From assembly GCA_021613375.1 (NCBI GenBank), contig CM038717.1:38733632-38797631 (forward strand): 64,000 nucleotides of DNA, written 5' to 3'. This DNA is from Megaleporinus macrocephalus (lineage: Eukaryota > Chordata > Actinopteri > Characiformes > Anostomidae). The translations under genes and the position numbers were made by a program. Within the stretch, counting starts at the first letter, position 1. Each line of letters starts with the position of its first letter. Positions 37,701-46,700 of this stretch are shown here, piece by piece. Under the pieces are notes generated by a model. That model ran no database searches. It worked only from the letters and a program-made list of their open reading frames with translations, and was not told the origin of the DNA.

Positions 37701-39718
37701 CAGTGTGACTGTGGAACTGAGTGGGCACTAGTTGACCAATCCACGCCCTGCCCACATCCTTTCACAGACTGCTGAACGAGTTGGACGCGGTTGGACGCGG
37801 TTGAACGCTGGTTAACGTCAAATTCAGCCTCACGAGAAACTCATTTCAGTTATAAACATACCTGCGCCTGTACTGTCCTGCATACAAGCAGCATTAGCAC
37901 AGAGACAACCTCACAACAACAAAGACACCCACATCAAAACATCAGGGACAGACCTGCGCCGTACATATAACAACATACAACAACATCTCATAACGTCTCA
38001 TTAGAGTGTCCTCAGACCTCACATCAGTTCAGAAAGTCATTAACAGTGTCCCTGAGTGTCCAGACTGGGACACTGACTGACCTCTGGACTCGGAAGGGGC
38101 AGCGGCGGTGGAATGGGACGCTGTCGACGTGTCCCCTATGGACGTGTCTGAAATCCTCTGACCAGCACACATCGCTTTCAGGGTCTGGAAGACGGCCAGC
38201 GGGGCTACGTTCATCTTCAATAGGTCCACGATGACCCTACGAGAGTTAAAGAAGGATTGATTTTAATCCAGTATGAATCTGAAGTATAAATAACTGGTCT
38301 AGTTTTAATCCAGTATGAATCTGAAGTATAAATAACTGGTCTAGTTTTAATCCAGTATGAATCTGAAGTGTAAATAACTGGTCTAGTTTTAATCCAGTAT
38401 GAATCAGAAGTGTAAATAACTGGTCTAGTTTTAATCCAGTATGAATCTGAAGTGTAAATAACTGGTCTAGTTTTAATCCAGTATGAATCTGAAGTGTAAA
38501 TAACTGGTCTAGTTTCAATCCAGTATGAATCTGAAGTGTAAATAACTGGTCTAGTTTCAATCCAGTATGAATCTGAAGTGTAAATAACTGGTCTAGTTTC
38601 AATCCAGTATGAATCTGAAGTGTAAATAACTGGTCTAGTTTTAATCCAGTATGAATCTGAAGTGTAAATAACTGGTCTAGTTTTAATCCAGTATGAATCT
38701 GAAGTGTAAATAACTGGTCTAGTTTCAATCCAGTATGAATCTGAAGTGTAAATAACTGGTCTAGTTTTAATCCAGTATGAATCTGAAGTGTAAATAACTG
38801 GTCTAGTTTTAATCCAGTATGAATCTGAAGTGTAAATAACTGGTCTAGTTTCAATCCAGTATGAATCTGAAGTGTAAATAACTGGTCTAGTTTTAATCCA
38901 GTATGAATCTGAAGTGTAAATAACTGGTCTAGTTTCAATCCAGTATGAATCTGAAGTGTAAATAACTGGTCTAGTTTTAATCCAGTATGAATCTGAAGTG
39001 TAAATAACTGGTCTAGTTTTAATCCAGTATGAATCTGAAGTGTAAATAACTGGTCTAGTTTTAATCCAGTATGAATCTGAAGTGTAAATAACTGGTCTAG
39101 TTTCAATCCAGTATGAATCTGAAGTGTAAATAACTGGTCTAGTTTTAATCCAGTATGAATCTGAAGTGTAAATAACTGGTCTAGTTTTAATCCAGTATGA
39201 ATCTGAAGTGTAAATAACTGGTCTAGTTTCAATCCAGTATGAATCTGAAGTGTAAATAACTGGTCTAGTTTTAATCCAGTATGAATCTGAAGTGTAAATA
39301 ACTGGTCTAGTTTTAATCCAGTATGAATCTGAAGTGTAAATAACTGGTCTAGTTTTAATCCAGTATGAATCTGAAGTGTAAATAACTGGTCTAGTTTCAA
39401 TCCAGTATGAATCTGAAGTGTAAATAACTGGTCTAGTTTTAATCCAGTATGAATCTGCAGTGTAAATAACTAGCCCAGTTTTAATCCAGTATGAAACGCA
39501 CACACAGTCTACATCTACAGGTCCACTCACTTGAAGACCTCTTGGTCCATGACTATCCCAGCAGCCTGCGTGAGTTCAAACAGCTCCATCTCCTCCGCAT
39601 TGAGCACCTTCTTCTTCTTCATGCTGTATTTCTGCACGTTGCCGCTGACCGTAACACCCAGAGAGGGAGACTCCGGCGCCACAGGCATCGTGCCCGCCTG
39701 CGCCGTGTGGGACGTCAT
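31578..39718 (-). CDS. mzt2: Mitotic-spindle organizing protein 2 (MOZART2), complete gene
   Basis: The coding exons are 39718-39531, 38236-38082 and 31729-31578, joined in phase to 495 nt (164 aa plus stop). All sites are GT-AG: donors GTGAGT and GTCAGT, acceptors CGTAG and CGGCAG. The protein shows [20 protein letters not shown] and then [27 protein letters not shown], the MOZART2 core, and a basic Ser-rich tail with [14 protein letters not shown] as in human MZT2. Known role: small subunit of gamma-tubulin ring complexes at centrosomes and spindle poles. The length is close to human MZT2A (158 aa by memory). The start at 39718 is the first ATG in the exon; a non-coding exon upstream is likely. 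Intron 2 is almost wholly a 42-bp tandem repeat; intron 3 (6.35 kb) holds a Tc1 element, a SINE and a 20-bp satellite. Confidence 0.9.
32000..32235. mobile_element. Dispersed repeat fragment in mzt2 intron 3
   Basis: Words such as GGGGAATTCCACCCATTT, TTTCTGCACCATTATGTGG and GTCATTCAGAGTGGCCTGGT recall a common fish interspersed repeat. The boundaries and class are uncertain. Confidence 0.35.
32561..33310. mobile_element. Non-autonomous Tc1-like element with terminal inverted repeats
   Basis: The left end TACCAGTCAAAGGTTTGGAC continuing ACACCT, and the right end GGTGTGTCCAAACTATTGAG, are inverted copies of the classic fish Tc1 terminus (CCAGTCAAAAGTTTGGACAC on one strand). The interior of about 700 bp contains a Tc1-like segment in the other orientation near 33100-33160 (CACTGCCACCACCATGTTTT) but no intact transposase. 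It sits in mzt2 intron 3. Confidence 0.7.
33311..34160. other. mzt2 intron 3, nothing recognised
   Basis: No exon or clear repeat seen. Confidence 0.4.
34165..34345 (+). mobile_element. tRNA-derived SINE, copy 1
   Basis: Has a B-box-like AGGTTCAATCCCCTGGAC, then TGCCCTTGAGCAAGGCACCT, a common body motif of fish tRNA-derived SINEs, and a right part with GGCTGCCCACCACTCTGGGC. The same layout is found at 55962-56165. It runs directly into a family A element fragment at 34350. Confidence 0.75.
34350..34445. mobile_element. Family A element fragment, copy 2
   Basis: AAGTAGTAGGAGTGTCTAAT through GCTGTGTCTGATCCACTCAC is nearly identical to the stretch around 20750-20845. Confidence 0.75.
34446..35687. 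other. mzt2 intron 3 with a purine-rich and a GC-rich patch
   Basis: A GA-rich stretch at about 35135-35340 is followed by a GC-rich patch at 35370-35450. On the - strand the latter reads [20 protein letters not shown] and more, with a possible acceptor, but joining mzt2 exons without it gives the better protein. Confidence 0.35.
35688..36770 (-). repeat. 20-bp satellite, orientation 1 (- strand unit TGGTGTAGTGGTTAGTATGG)
   Basis: About 54 copies of CCATACTAACCACTACACCA on the + strand, with A/G variation at two positions (CATAC/CGTAC and TAACC/TGACC) and very few indels. Read on the - strand the unit is the same as in the array at 61795-63332. TGGTGTAGTGG fits the RNA polymerase III A-box consensus TRGYNNARNGG. 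Lies in mzt2 intron 3. Confidence 0.95.
36771..38081. other. mzt2 intron 3, nothing recognised
   Basis: Mixed unique-looking sequence. No second gene evident. Confidence 0.4.
38082..38236 (-). CDS. mzt2: mzt2 middle coding exon
   Basis: The CGTAG acceptor at 38237 completes a Lys codon; the exon encodes [30 protein letters not shown], the most conserved part of MOZART2, and ends TCCAGAG before GTCAGT. If the donor is ignored the frame reads on to a nearby stop, which would give a shorter protein. Confidence 0.9.
38250..39492. repeat. 42-bp minisatellite filling mzt2 intron 2
   Basis: About 29 copies of a 42-bp unit: AGTTTTAATCCAGTATGAAT, then CTGAAGTGTAAATAACTGG and TCT. The only frequent variant is TTTTAATCC versus TTTCAATCC; edge copies are more diverged. 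The unit is a multiple of three and stop-free in two - frames, hence the spurious open frames of 437 and 384 codons. Confidence 0.95.
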
Positions 39719-39737
39719 CGGGGGGTCAGGAAGAACC
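39531..39737 (-). CDS. mzt2: mzt2 first coding exon
   Basis: Acceptor TTTGCAG ends at 39738; coding begins at ATG 39718. Encodes [17 protein letters not shown] through [20 protein letters not shown] to DQEVFK, with donor GTGAGT. The N-terminus before KKKK is poorly conserved in the family. Confidence 0.85.
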
Positions 39738-39779
39738 CTGCAAACGATTCAGGACATCATATTAAGTTCAGATACTGAT

Positions 39780-39975
39780 ACAGAACTGAGTGCTGGAACT
39801 GGGAATCATTACTACCAGCAACGCAACGCAGGCCGACCTCAAAGTTATCCACTCACACCAGCACCAAGTCAGTGTAACTGCTCTGTGGTGGTCCTGTGGG
39901 GGTCCTGATCATTAAAGAACATAGTAATAACGTATACAGAGAATCAGATGAACTACAGTCTGCTCCTAGATCAGA
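39780..39975. mobile_element. Family A element fragment, copy 3
   Basis: CTCTGTGGTGGTCCTGTGGG and GAATCAGATGAACTACAGTC match the reverse complement of the family A start block seen near 20520 and 44165. Confidence 0.65.
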
Positions 39976-39979
39976 GGTC

Positions 39980-41275
39980 ATTGATATGCGGACCCAGACT
40001 TTGTCAAATGTGGACCAAAACCGATAAACAATAATTCAAACAGTGTTTATTTTAAGCAGCTGAACTTTCCTTGTCTTTACGGTATACGGGCTTAGCAGCG
40101 CCGTAACCTCACAGACCAATCACATGCGTTGTAAGATCACCAAAGGCTCAGCCAATCAGATCTGTGCAAATTCTGGAGTGCGGCAAGAAAGAATAACATG
40201 AAAGAAAAGTGGACGGCGAACACAAACTACAGGTTTATTCTTCCCACAGATGACAAACCAACAGGTGAAGACGTTAAACTGAGTTAACAAGACGACGCAC
40301 CTTTTATTTACTTTATTTCTGCAGCCCTTGTTTTTACATGAAGTGTGTAAAAAACATTTATTTAAAGTTTTATAATTATTTCATTCAGTTCAGCATTTAA
40401 ACAGTAAATATTGTTGAAATATACTGAACAATATGTGTTGTTTGTTTGTCTTTCAGTTGCTGATGACATAAGATGCTGATACTAGGCTACAGCACTAAAT
40501 CATAACCCAAGTATGATCCAAGGAAATCTCCTCTAACTGGACCTAACTGAATTCTAATTAAATAGCCCTGCCCTGTGTGGTCAGTGGAGCTGATAAACTG
40601 GACAGTGTGTGTAGATACAAGGAGGTGGGTTTCATGTTACGGCTGATGGGTATGTGATAATGTTGGTGAAGCAAAACAGCCCTTAAACAAAACCAAAACT
40701 AATAACTGCCAACTTTACACAAAAGAAAACACAGAAAACATGATGACACGTCTGGTTCTCTTCATTACCATTACAGAGAAATATGGTAAATATCTCTACA
40801 GGTGAGAGTTTCACATTAACCCACTCTGAATGACTTGTATGACCTCTCAGTGACTGAATTATGCAGAAGTTTTTTAAATAAATCGGCTGAATTTCACATT
40901 AAAGTGCTGATAAACGCTCTCCTTACAAAAATTGAGGTAAATTAAACAACAACTAATCAGTTTTACCTCATAAACCAGCACCTTGCTTCATTTTCAGCTT
41001 TATAATGAAGTCAAAATTCACCAAACTGATACGTTGCTAATAAAAAAGGCTCAGATAATTAGTTATATATTCAAATATTCTGAAATGTTTACAACTCGTT
41101 CGTGCTAGCTTTAGCCTAGCCTAGCTAACTCGCCTCTGAAGGCGCGAAGCTACAACTACGGGAGAACTAAAACAGCACCTGTGATCTGCTTTTAAATCAT
41201 TAATAACATCATAACCTAACATACAATAATTAAATTAATAACCAAATAAACATAAACATAAACATCTGTAAATAC
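39980..41275. other. mzt2 first intron, mostly unique
   Basis: No exon seen. A short family A end fragment, GTGGTCAGTGGAGCTGATAA, lies at about 40578, with AAGGAGGTGGGTTTCATGTT after it at about 40620. Confidence 0.4.
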
Positions 41276-41279
41276 TCAC

Positions 41280-41460
41280 AACAAACAGGAGCAACTGATT
41301 CGCACTGCGCTCTCCTTCTGCAGCTGCTACGCCAACGAGGGAACCGCTTTACCGCCAACTAGCGGAGCGCCGTGAAAGCGCAGCCCCAAACACAAGCACT
41401 GAGAAAAGACTGTCACCGTTCTTCTCAGAGTCTTTACAGACATCTCATCAAGGCTTTTAT
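41280..41460 (-). promoter_or_regulatory. mzt2: Probable mzt2 promoter and non-coding first exon
   Basis: On the - strand, a CpG-containing segment ends with TTTGTT and the consensus donor GTGAGTATT at 41279-41271. This would splice to the 39737 acceptor. There is no ATG-led frame here that continues into exon 2, so it is read as 5' UTR. The region is bounded by a long (TA)n run. Confidence 0.5.
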
Positions 41461-41462
41461 AG

Positions 41463-41464
<2 letters not shown>

Positions 41465-41546
<82 letters not shown>
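41465..41546. repeat. (TA)n microsatellite at the mzt2 promoter
   Basis: About 80 bp of uninterrupted TA, next to the predicted mzt2 first exon on one side and the foldback-like element on the other. Confidence 0.95.
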
Positions 41547-41549
<3 letters not shown>

Positions 41550-42535
41550 ATTAAAACCACCATGTTTTACACTCACTGTCCACTGTATCAGCTCCACTGT
41601 CCATACAGGACCTCCACTCACTGTCCACTGTGTCAGCTCCACTGTCCATACAGGACCTCCACTCACTGTCCACTGTGTCAGCTCCACTGACCATACAGGA
41701 CCTCCACTCACTGTCCACTGTATCAGCTCCACTGACCATACAGGACCTACACTCACTGTCCACTGTGTCAGCTCCACTGACCATACAGGACCTACACTCA
41801 CTGTCCACTGTATCAGCTCCACTGACCATACAGGACCTCCACTCACTGTCCACTGTATCAGCTCCACTGACCATACAGGAGCTACACTTACAGACTGTAG
41901 TTTATCTGATTCTCTGTATACTTTATTACTCTGTTCTTTAATGATCAGGACCCCCACAGGACCACCACAGAGCAGATACTATTAGGGAGGTGGGTCATTC
42001 TCAGCACTGCAGTGACACTGTGTCCACCCACTGTCCACTCTATTAGACAGTCCTACTTTGCTGGTCCACCTTGTAGATGTAAAGACGATAGATCATGTGC
42101 TGCTAACACGCCACCACTATGTCTTTGGGCTCCTCCTATACAGAGAATCGGATGAACTACAGTCTGTAAGTGGAGGTCCTGTATGGTCAGTGGAGCTGAT
42201 ACAGTGGACAGTGAGTGGAGGTCCTGTATCGTCAGTGGAGCTGATAGAGTGGACAGTGAGTGGAGGTCCTGTATCGTCAGTGGAGCTGATACAGTGGACA
42301 GTGAGTGGAGGTCCTGTATGGTCAGTGGAGCTGATACAGTGGACAGTGAGTGGAAGTCCTATATGGTCAGTGGAGCTGATACAGTGGACAGTGAGTGGAG
42401 GTCCTGTATGGTCAGTGGAGCTGATACAGTGGACAGTGAGTGGAGGTCCTGTATGGTCAGGGGAGCTGATACAGTGGACAGTGAGTGGAGGTCCTGTATG
42501 GTCAGGGGAGCTGATACAGTGGACAGTGAGTGTGA
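41547..42535. mobile_element. Foldback-like family A element with inverted 45-bp arrays
   Basis: Left arm (about 41579-41890): seven 45-bp units containing CCACTGTATCAGCTCCACTG and ACCATACAGGACCTCCACTC. Right arm (about 42168-42530): eight units that are the reverse complement (GGTCCTGTATGGTCAGTGGA, GCTGATACAGTGGACAGTGA). Between them lies about 280 bp of family A body (CTGTAGTTTATCTGATTCTC to GATGAACTACAGTCTG), itself with inverted ends. The left edge ACATTAAAACCACC is the family's terminal sequence. Other copies in the window carry only one unit of this sequence, so the arrays grew in this copy. Confidence 0.8.
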
Positions 42536-42540
42536 AAACA

Positions 42541-42951
42541 ATAGGGGTGTAAGAAAATATTGTAAATATCGAATATCGGGATATTATGTTTAGTGATACT
42601 GTATCGATTCTCAAAAACACAGTATCGATACACAGATTCCTGGCAGACAGTGAATCAATGTGTTATGTGTTTAAACCTCTGACCACTAGATGGCAGTGTT
42701 GTAATCTGTAGCAAAACTCCACTCCAACATTAACAAGCAGTACAAGGGCGCAATACTATTGTAAACATTGGTAAACCTGTTCATATAGTGGTGTGTTTTA
42801 ATAGTAGGATTTGAAAAATTCTTTATTAATCACTAATCATTAATATATCAGTCTTGCAATATATTGGGATGTAATGAATCGTGACCGCTGTATCATGATA
42901 TGTATTGTATGGCCAGGTTCTTGCCAATACACAGCCCTAAAAAGGTGGTGG
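42541..42951. mobile_element. hAT-like non-autonomous element
   Basis: Starts TAGGGGTGTAAGAAAATATT and ends in the inverted-type sequence CAATACACAGCCCTAA; both termini recall fish hAT MITEs with a TAGGG(G/C)TGTA start. The interior has many TATCGAT/ATATTG words and no coding region. It abuts the right arm of the foldback-like element. Confidence 0.5.
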
Positions 42952-43273
42952 AGGTGGTTTTAATAGTATGACTGATAGGTGTGTATATATGTTCCAGGTA
43001 AGTTTCTGCAGGTGTGGTTTTGTTAAAGGAAGGACTTCACATGACACTGCTGGTCAACGTAGCACAAACAAGTCTTGAACCATGTTTTAATGTATCGCAA
43101 GCAAATCACAATATGGATCAATATATTCCCAATACGGTAATCAGTCCATGTCTGGCAGCCCCAGCTCTGATCAGACGCCAGGGTGATACCATGTGGGGAC
43201 AGAACAAGCTAGAGCCGGTCTGACCAGTCAGAATAAAAACTTCTGTACAAGCAAATTTACAAATCTGTTAGCA

Positions 43274-43720
43274 TTAGCTAACGCGCGGGACCTTCCCCTC
43301 GCTCGCCCCCCCACAGTCCTCCTCTGAGCTGCGCTTCCTAGACGGCACAGGGACGTCCTGTTTAACCTCCAGGTCCTGAGAGGTGGTCAGGGCCGTGTCT
43401 GGTAAAGCTGTGTCCGATTTGGGGACGTCCAGGCTGCAGGGGAGCGTCACGGGCTGCAAGGGTCCGAACTCCACCAGCTGCTCCCTCAGCTCATCCTGCT
43501 CGGGCTGGAGCTGCACATCTATAATCTCCAGTCCTGTAAGAGTTCCTCCACCTATTGTGCCCTCCACCTGGGCTTCAGACTGCTCCGGTGTGCCACTGAG
43601 CTCCAGCGCCCTCGTGTGGCCATTGAGAGGCATGGCACTGGTCTGAGAGAGAAGCTCCTGCCGCAATGAAGCCAGCTGAGTCTGCAGCAGGTCTTTGTGC
43701 TGGGCCTGTAGACTCTCCAT
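43274..43720 (-). CDS. Zinc-finger gene, exon 8 (end of coiled coil and C-terminus)
   Basis: Acceptor TTCTTGCAG at 43721, then MESLQAQHKDLLQTQLASLR continuing the heptad pattern, an acidic Gln/Glu/Leu stretch with GLEIIDVQLQPEQDEL, and a basic end. Stop TAA at 43274-43276. A candidate poly(A) signal, AATAAA on the - strand, lies at 42822-42827. Confidence 0.85.
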   Translation of the reverse strand: MESLQAQHKDLLQTQLASLRQELLSQTSAMPLNGHTRALELSGTPEQSEAQVEGTIGGGTLTGLEIIDVQLQPEQDELREQLVEFGPLQPVTLPCSLDVPKSDTALPDTALTTSQDLEVKQDVPVPSRKRSSEEDCGGASEGKVPRVS

Positions 43721-46700
43721 CTGCAAGAGAAGAACCAGAGAACCAGTCATTTAATCAGCCACTCTTCAGACGTCTGGTTACCATCACCACCAGTGTGATG
43801 TGGGTACCAGCTGCACGATAGGACCAAACATTGGCCTACACAGATTAGGCACTGGTAGAGCCAGTCAGTAGGTTTGTCAAGCAGAACCTATCATTCCTGG
43901 TGGGCTGAAATTTCTTGAAGACCATGATGGGAGCTTCTGCTCTAACAGTCTATTTAAACTAGTGTTTTGGGTTCTTGTGCTGCTCTTAAAGAACTGGCCC
44001 CAAGGAACTCACCAGTTTGGTCACTCTCTGCTGGCTCTGGTCTGGGCACTGGTACGCCTGTAGCTCCTCAAACATCTTCACGTTTGACTGAACCAGACTC
44101 GCAACCTTAACGAGACAAGACAGCGTGAGCAGGACAGCACATCACATGAAGTTCTACCTTTACAGACTGTAGTTCATCTGATTCTCTGTATACTTTGTCT
44201 TCAATGGCCAGGACCGCCACAGGACCACTACAGAGCAGGTACTATTAGGGACACTGACGTTGGTGGTGGTGTGTTAGTGTGTGTTGTGCTGTTATAAGTG
44301 GATCAGACACAGCAGTCCACTCACTGTCCACTCTATTAGACACTCCTACTACTTCCTGGTCCAACTTGTAGATGTAAAGTCTGAGATGATCGGTGTTCCT
44401 CTAGTCCTTCATCAGTGCTCACAGGACACTGCTGTCTGGGTAGTTTTGGTTGGTGGACGAGTCTCAGTCCAGCAGTACCAGCAACATGCACTCACCTGCT
44501 CTTTGAGTTGTTTAATCTCAGCCCGTAAACTCTTCTCCATACTCTCCTTCTCCTGCCGCAGGGCGTCCATCTGGTGGTTGAGCTCCAAAAGGCGTTTCTG
44601 GAGCTCCAGACTCTCCGCACTCTAAAACAAACAATGAGATGAACATACTGTCTTGAGCTCCAGTTTGAAGAACAAAGTTAGGTTCCAGATTTCTCCTGGA
44701 CGCTCCAGACACTGTATGAATGTATTCAGTTCCTTCAGCAGCAAATCTTGATTTATCTTAATGAAGTACTGGTGTCCAGAGAGGGTCAGCAGTGTTTCTG
44801 GACGCAGTGACGAACAGGTCTTCCAGGTTTGTTTTTAAAAGTTGTTTCGGGCGTCAGTTTCAGAATAAATGTATATATTTACCGCCCTAATATTTTGGAA
44901 CTGGGTCTCTAATTTTAATCAGATTTACCTCTACTGTAACCAAATGTTCATAATAATTCAATTCTTGATCTATTTTGTTTTAAAGATAACATTTATTACT
45001 ATAAATAATTACAATTAGTGGTTCTGTAACTACAATTACAGCCTTATATTTGTACTTAGTTGTACTTATATGCCCCGTGTGGTGAAAAAGTGCATTACGG
45101 AGATACAATTTTTAGCATTTAGAATTTTTATTTTTTTATATTATTTTTTGTTCATTTTTTTATTCTTTCTTTCTTTCTTTGTTTATTTGTTTACCCCCCG
45201 TCCTTTATTGCCTGTCAGGCCTGGTGTAAATAGATAAATAAAATTAAAAAATAAATAAATTAAATTAAAATACAAACATTAACAAGAACAGTGCATTTGG
45301 ATTACCATTTCAGTACGAAAATTGTCAGTCACAAGACCAGATCCCTGACCTTCAGCCCAGGACTGCCCGTATAGCAGAATATACAGAATACACACACAGA
45401 TATCAGAACACAGCACTGTCTAAGAACGGCTGCACATGTACAGCACATTAATAAAGTAGAAATCTTAATATCTGAATAAATGGGGGTTACTGAGCCCAAA
45501 CTTAGGCAGGAAAAAAGCTGAGAACATTATTCTGAAGAATCCAGAACGTGTTCACGCCTGGTTACCTGTTCAGTAAGGATTCCTGTGGCCTCATCATAGA
45601 TCAGGCTGCCCGTGTGCCCATCAGGGTCCATCAGAACCAGAGTCTGGGTTCGCTCCGACGCATGCTGGGAGGAGCCCACTTCCTCCTCAGCGCCGAGTGG
45701 AATTCCATTACTCTCGCTGTCTTCCTTCACAACACAGAGGAGTCAAGCAACAAGGTCACAAGTACATCGGCCATGTATCGGTATCGGCTGATTTTAATCA
45801 AAATATGTGATCAGTGATCGGACGATATTATTCCAGAGAGCCGATCAATGGCGTTAAACAATTGAGCCTAATTTCTGTTTTTCCAGCTATTGGTTCATCC
45901 AGGAAGAGGAGCCCCTCCGGCCAGCTCCCTGCAGTTCCTATCTGAACCACTAGAAATACACACCCTTTCATTTTCCACAGACGATAGAAAACGTGTATCA
46001 GTATCAGTATCAGTATCAGTAACAGCAGAGCTAGCACACACAGCTAACACAAACTAATAACCCAGAACACCTACAGACCAGATCTGACCGGTACCAACAG
46101 AACAGCAGCAGAAACAGCCAGAGAGCTAAAGAACCACAGCCAGAGTGATTGAGTTTATAGTTCTAGATAAGCAGATCTTCTCGGCTGTAGAAGACGTTCA
46201 TTCTGCTGCTTAATGTTCCACCTGGATCTACGCTCTGCTGTTCCTAGTAGAGATACTTTTCAGATGTTCCTCTTCTGGAGCTTATCAAGCGGTTTACTCC
46301 CACATAGACCAACTTCTAATTTAGTTAAAATATTATACTGTTTCACATGAGCTCGTTATAAATGATAATAAACCAGTTTAGACCATGTTTATGACTTGCT
46401 TGCGCTAATAACTGCATACAGCCCCACCCTCGATCGGTATCGGCTATCGGCTGATTGTGCTGAAAGGTGGTCATCGATCGGAATTGGCCTCAAAAACCCT
46501 GATCGGTCCATCTCCAGTCATACGTGTTTAAACTGTAAGCTATGTTTGATGGTGAGTCTCTATTTTAAATGAATCTAGCTGGAAAAGAAACTCTGGCCTT
46601 AAAGAAGCACTGAACGAGTGGTCAGCGTCACCTGACGATAATACGATATCGCCATCATGATAAACTGTCCCAGTGGTCTTTACTGAGTAGCTTAAATACA

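Noticed and set aside
38217..39530. 437- and 384-codon - strand frames of perfect 14-residue repeats
   Set aside because: They are the mzt2 intron 2 minisatellite, whose 42-bp unit is a multiple of three. The flanking splice sites define it as intron.
41327..41563. Tyr/Ile-repeat frames over TA runs, here and at 4429-5319
   Set aside because: Translation of (TA)n; no coding support.
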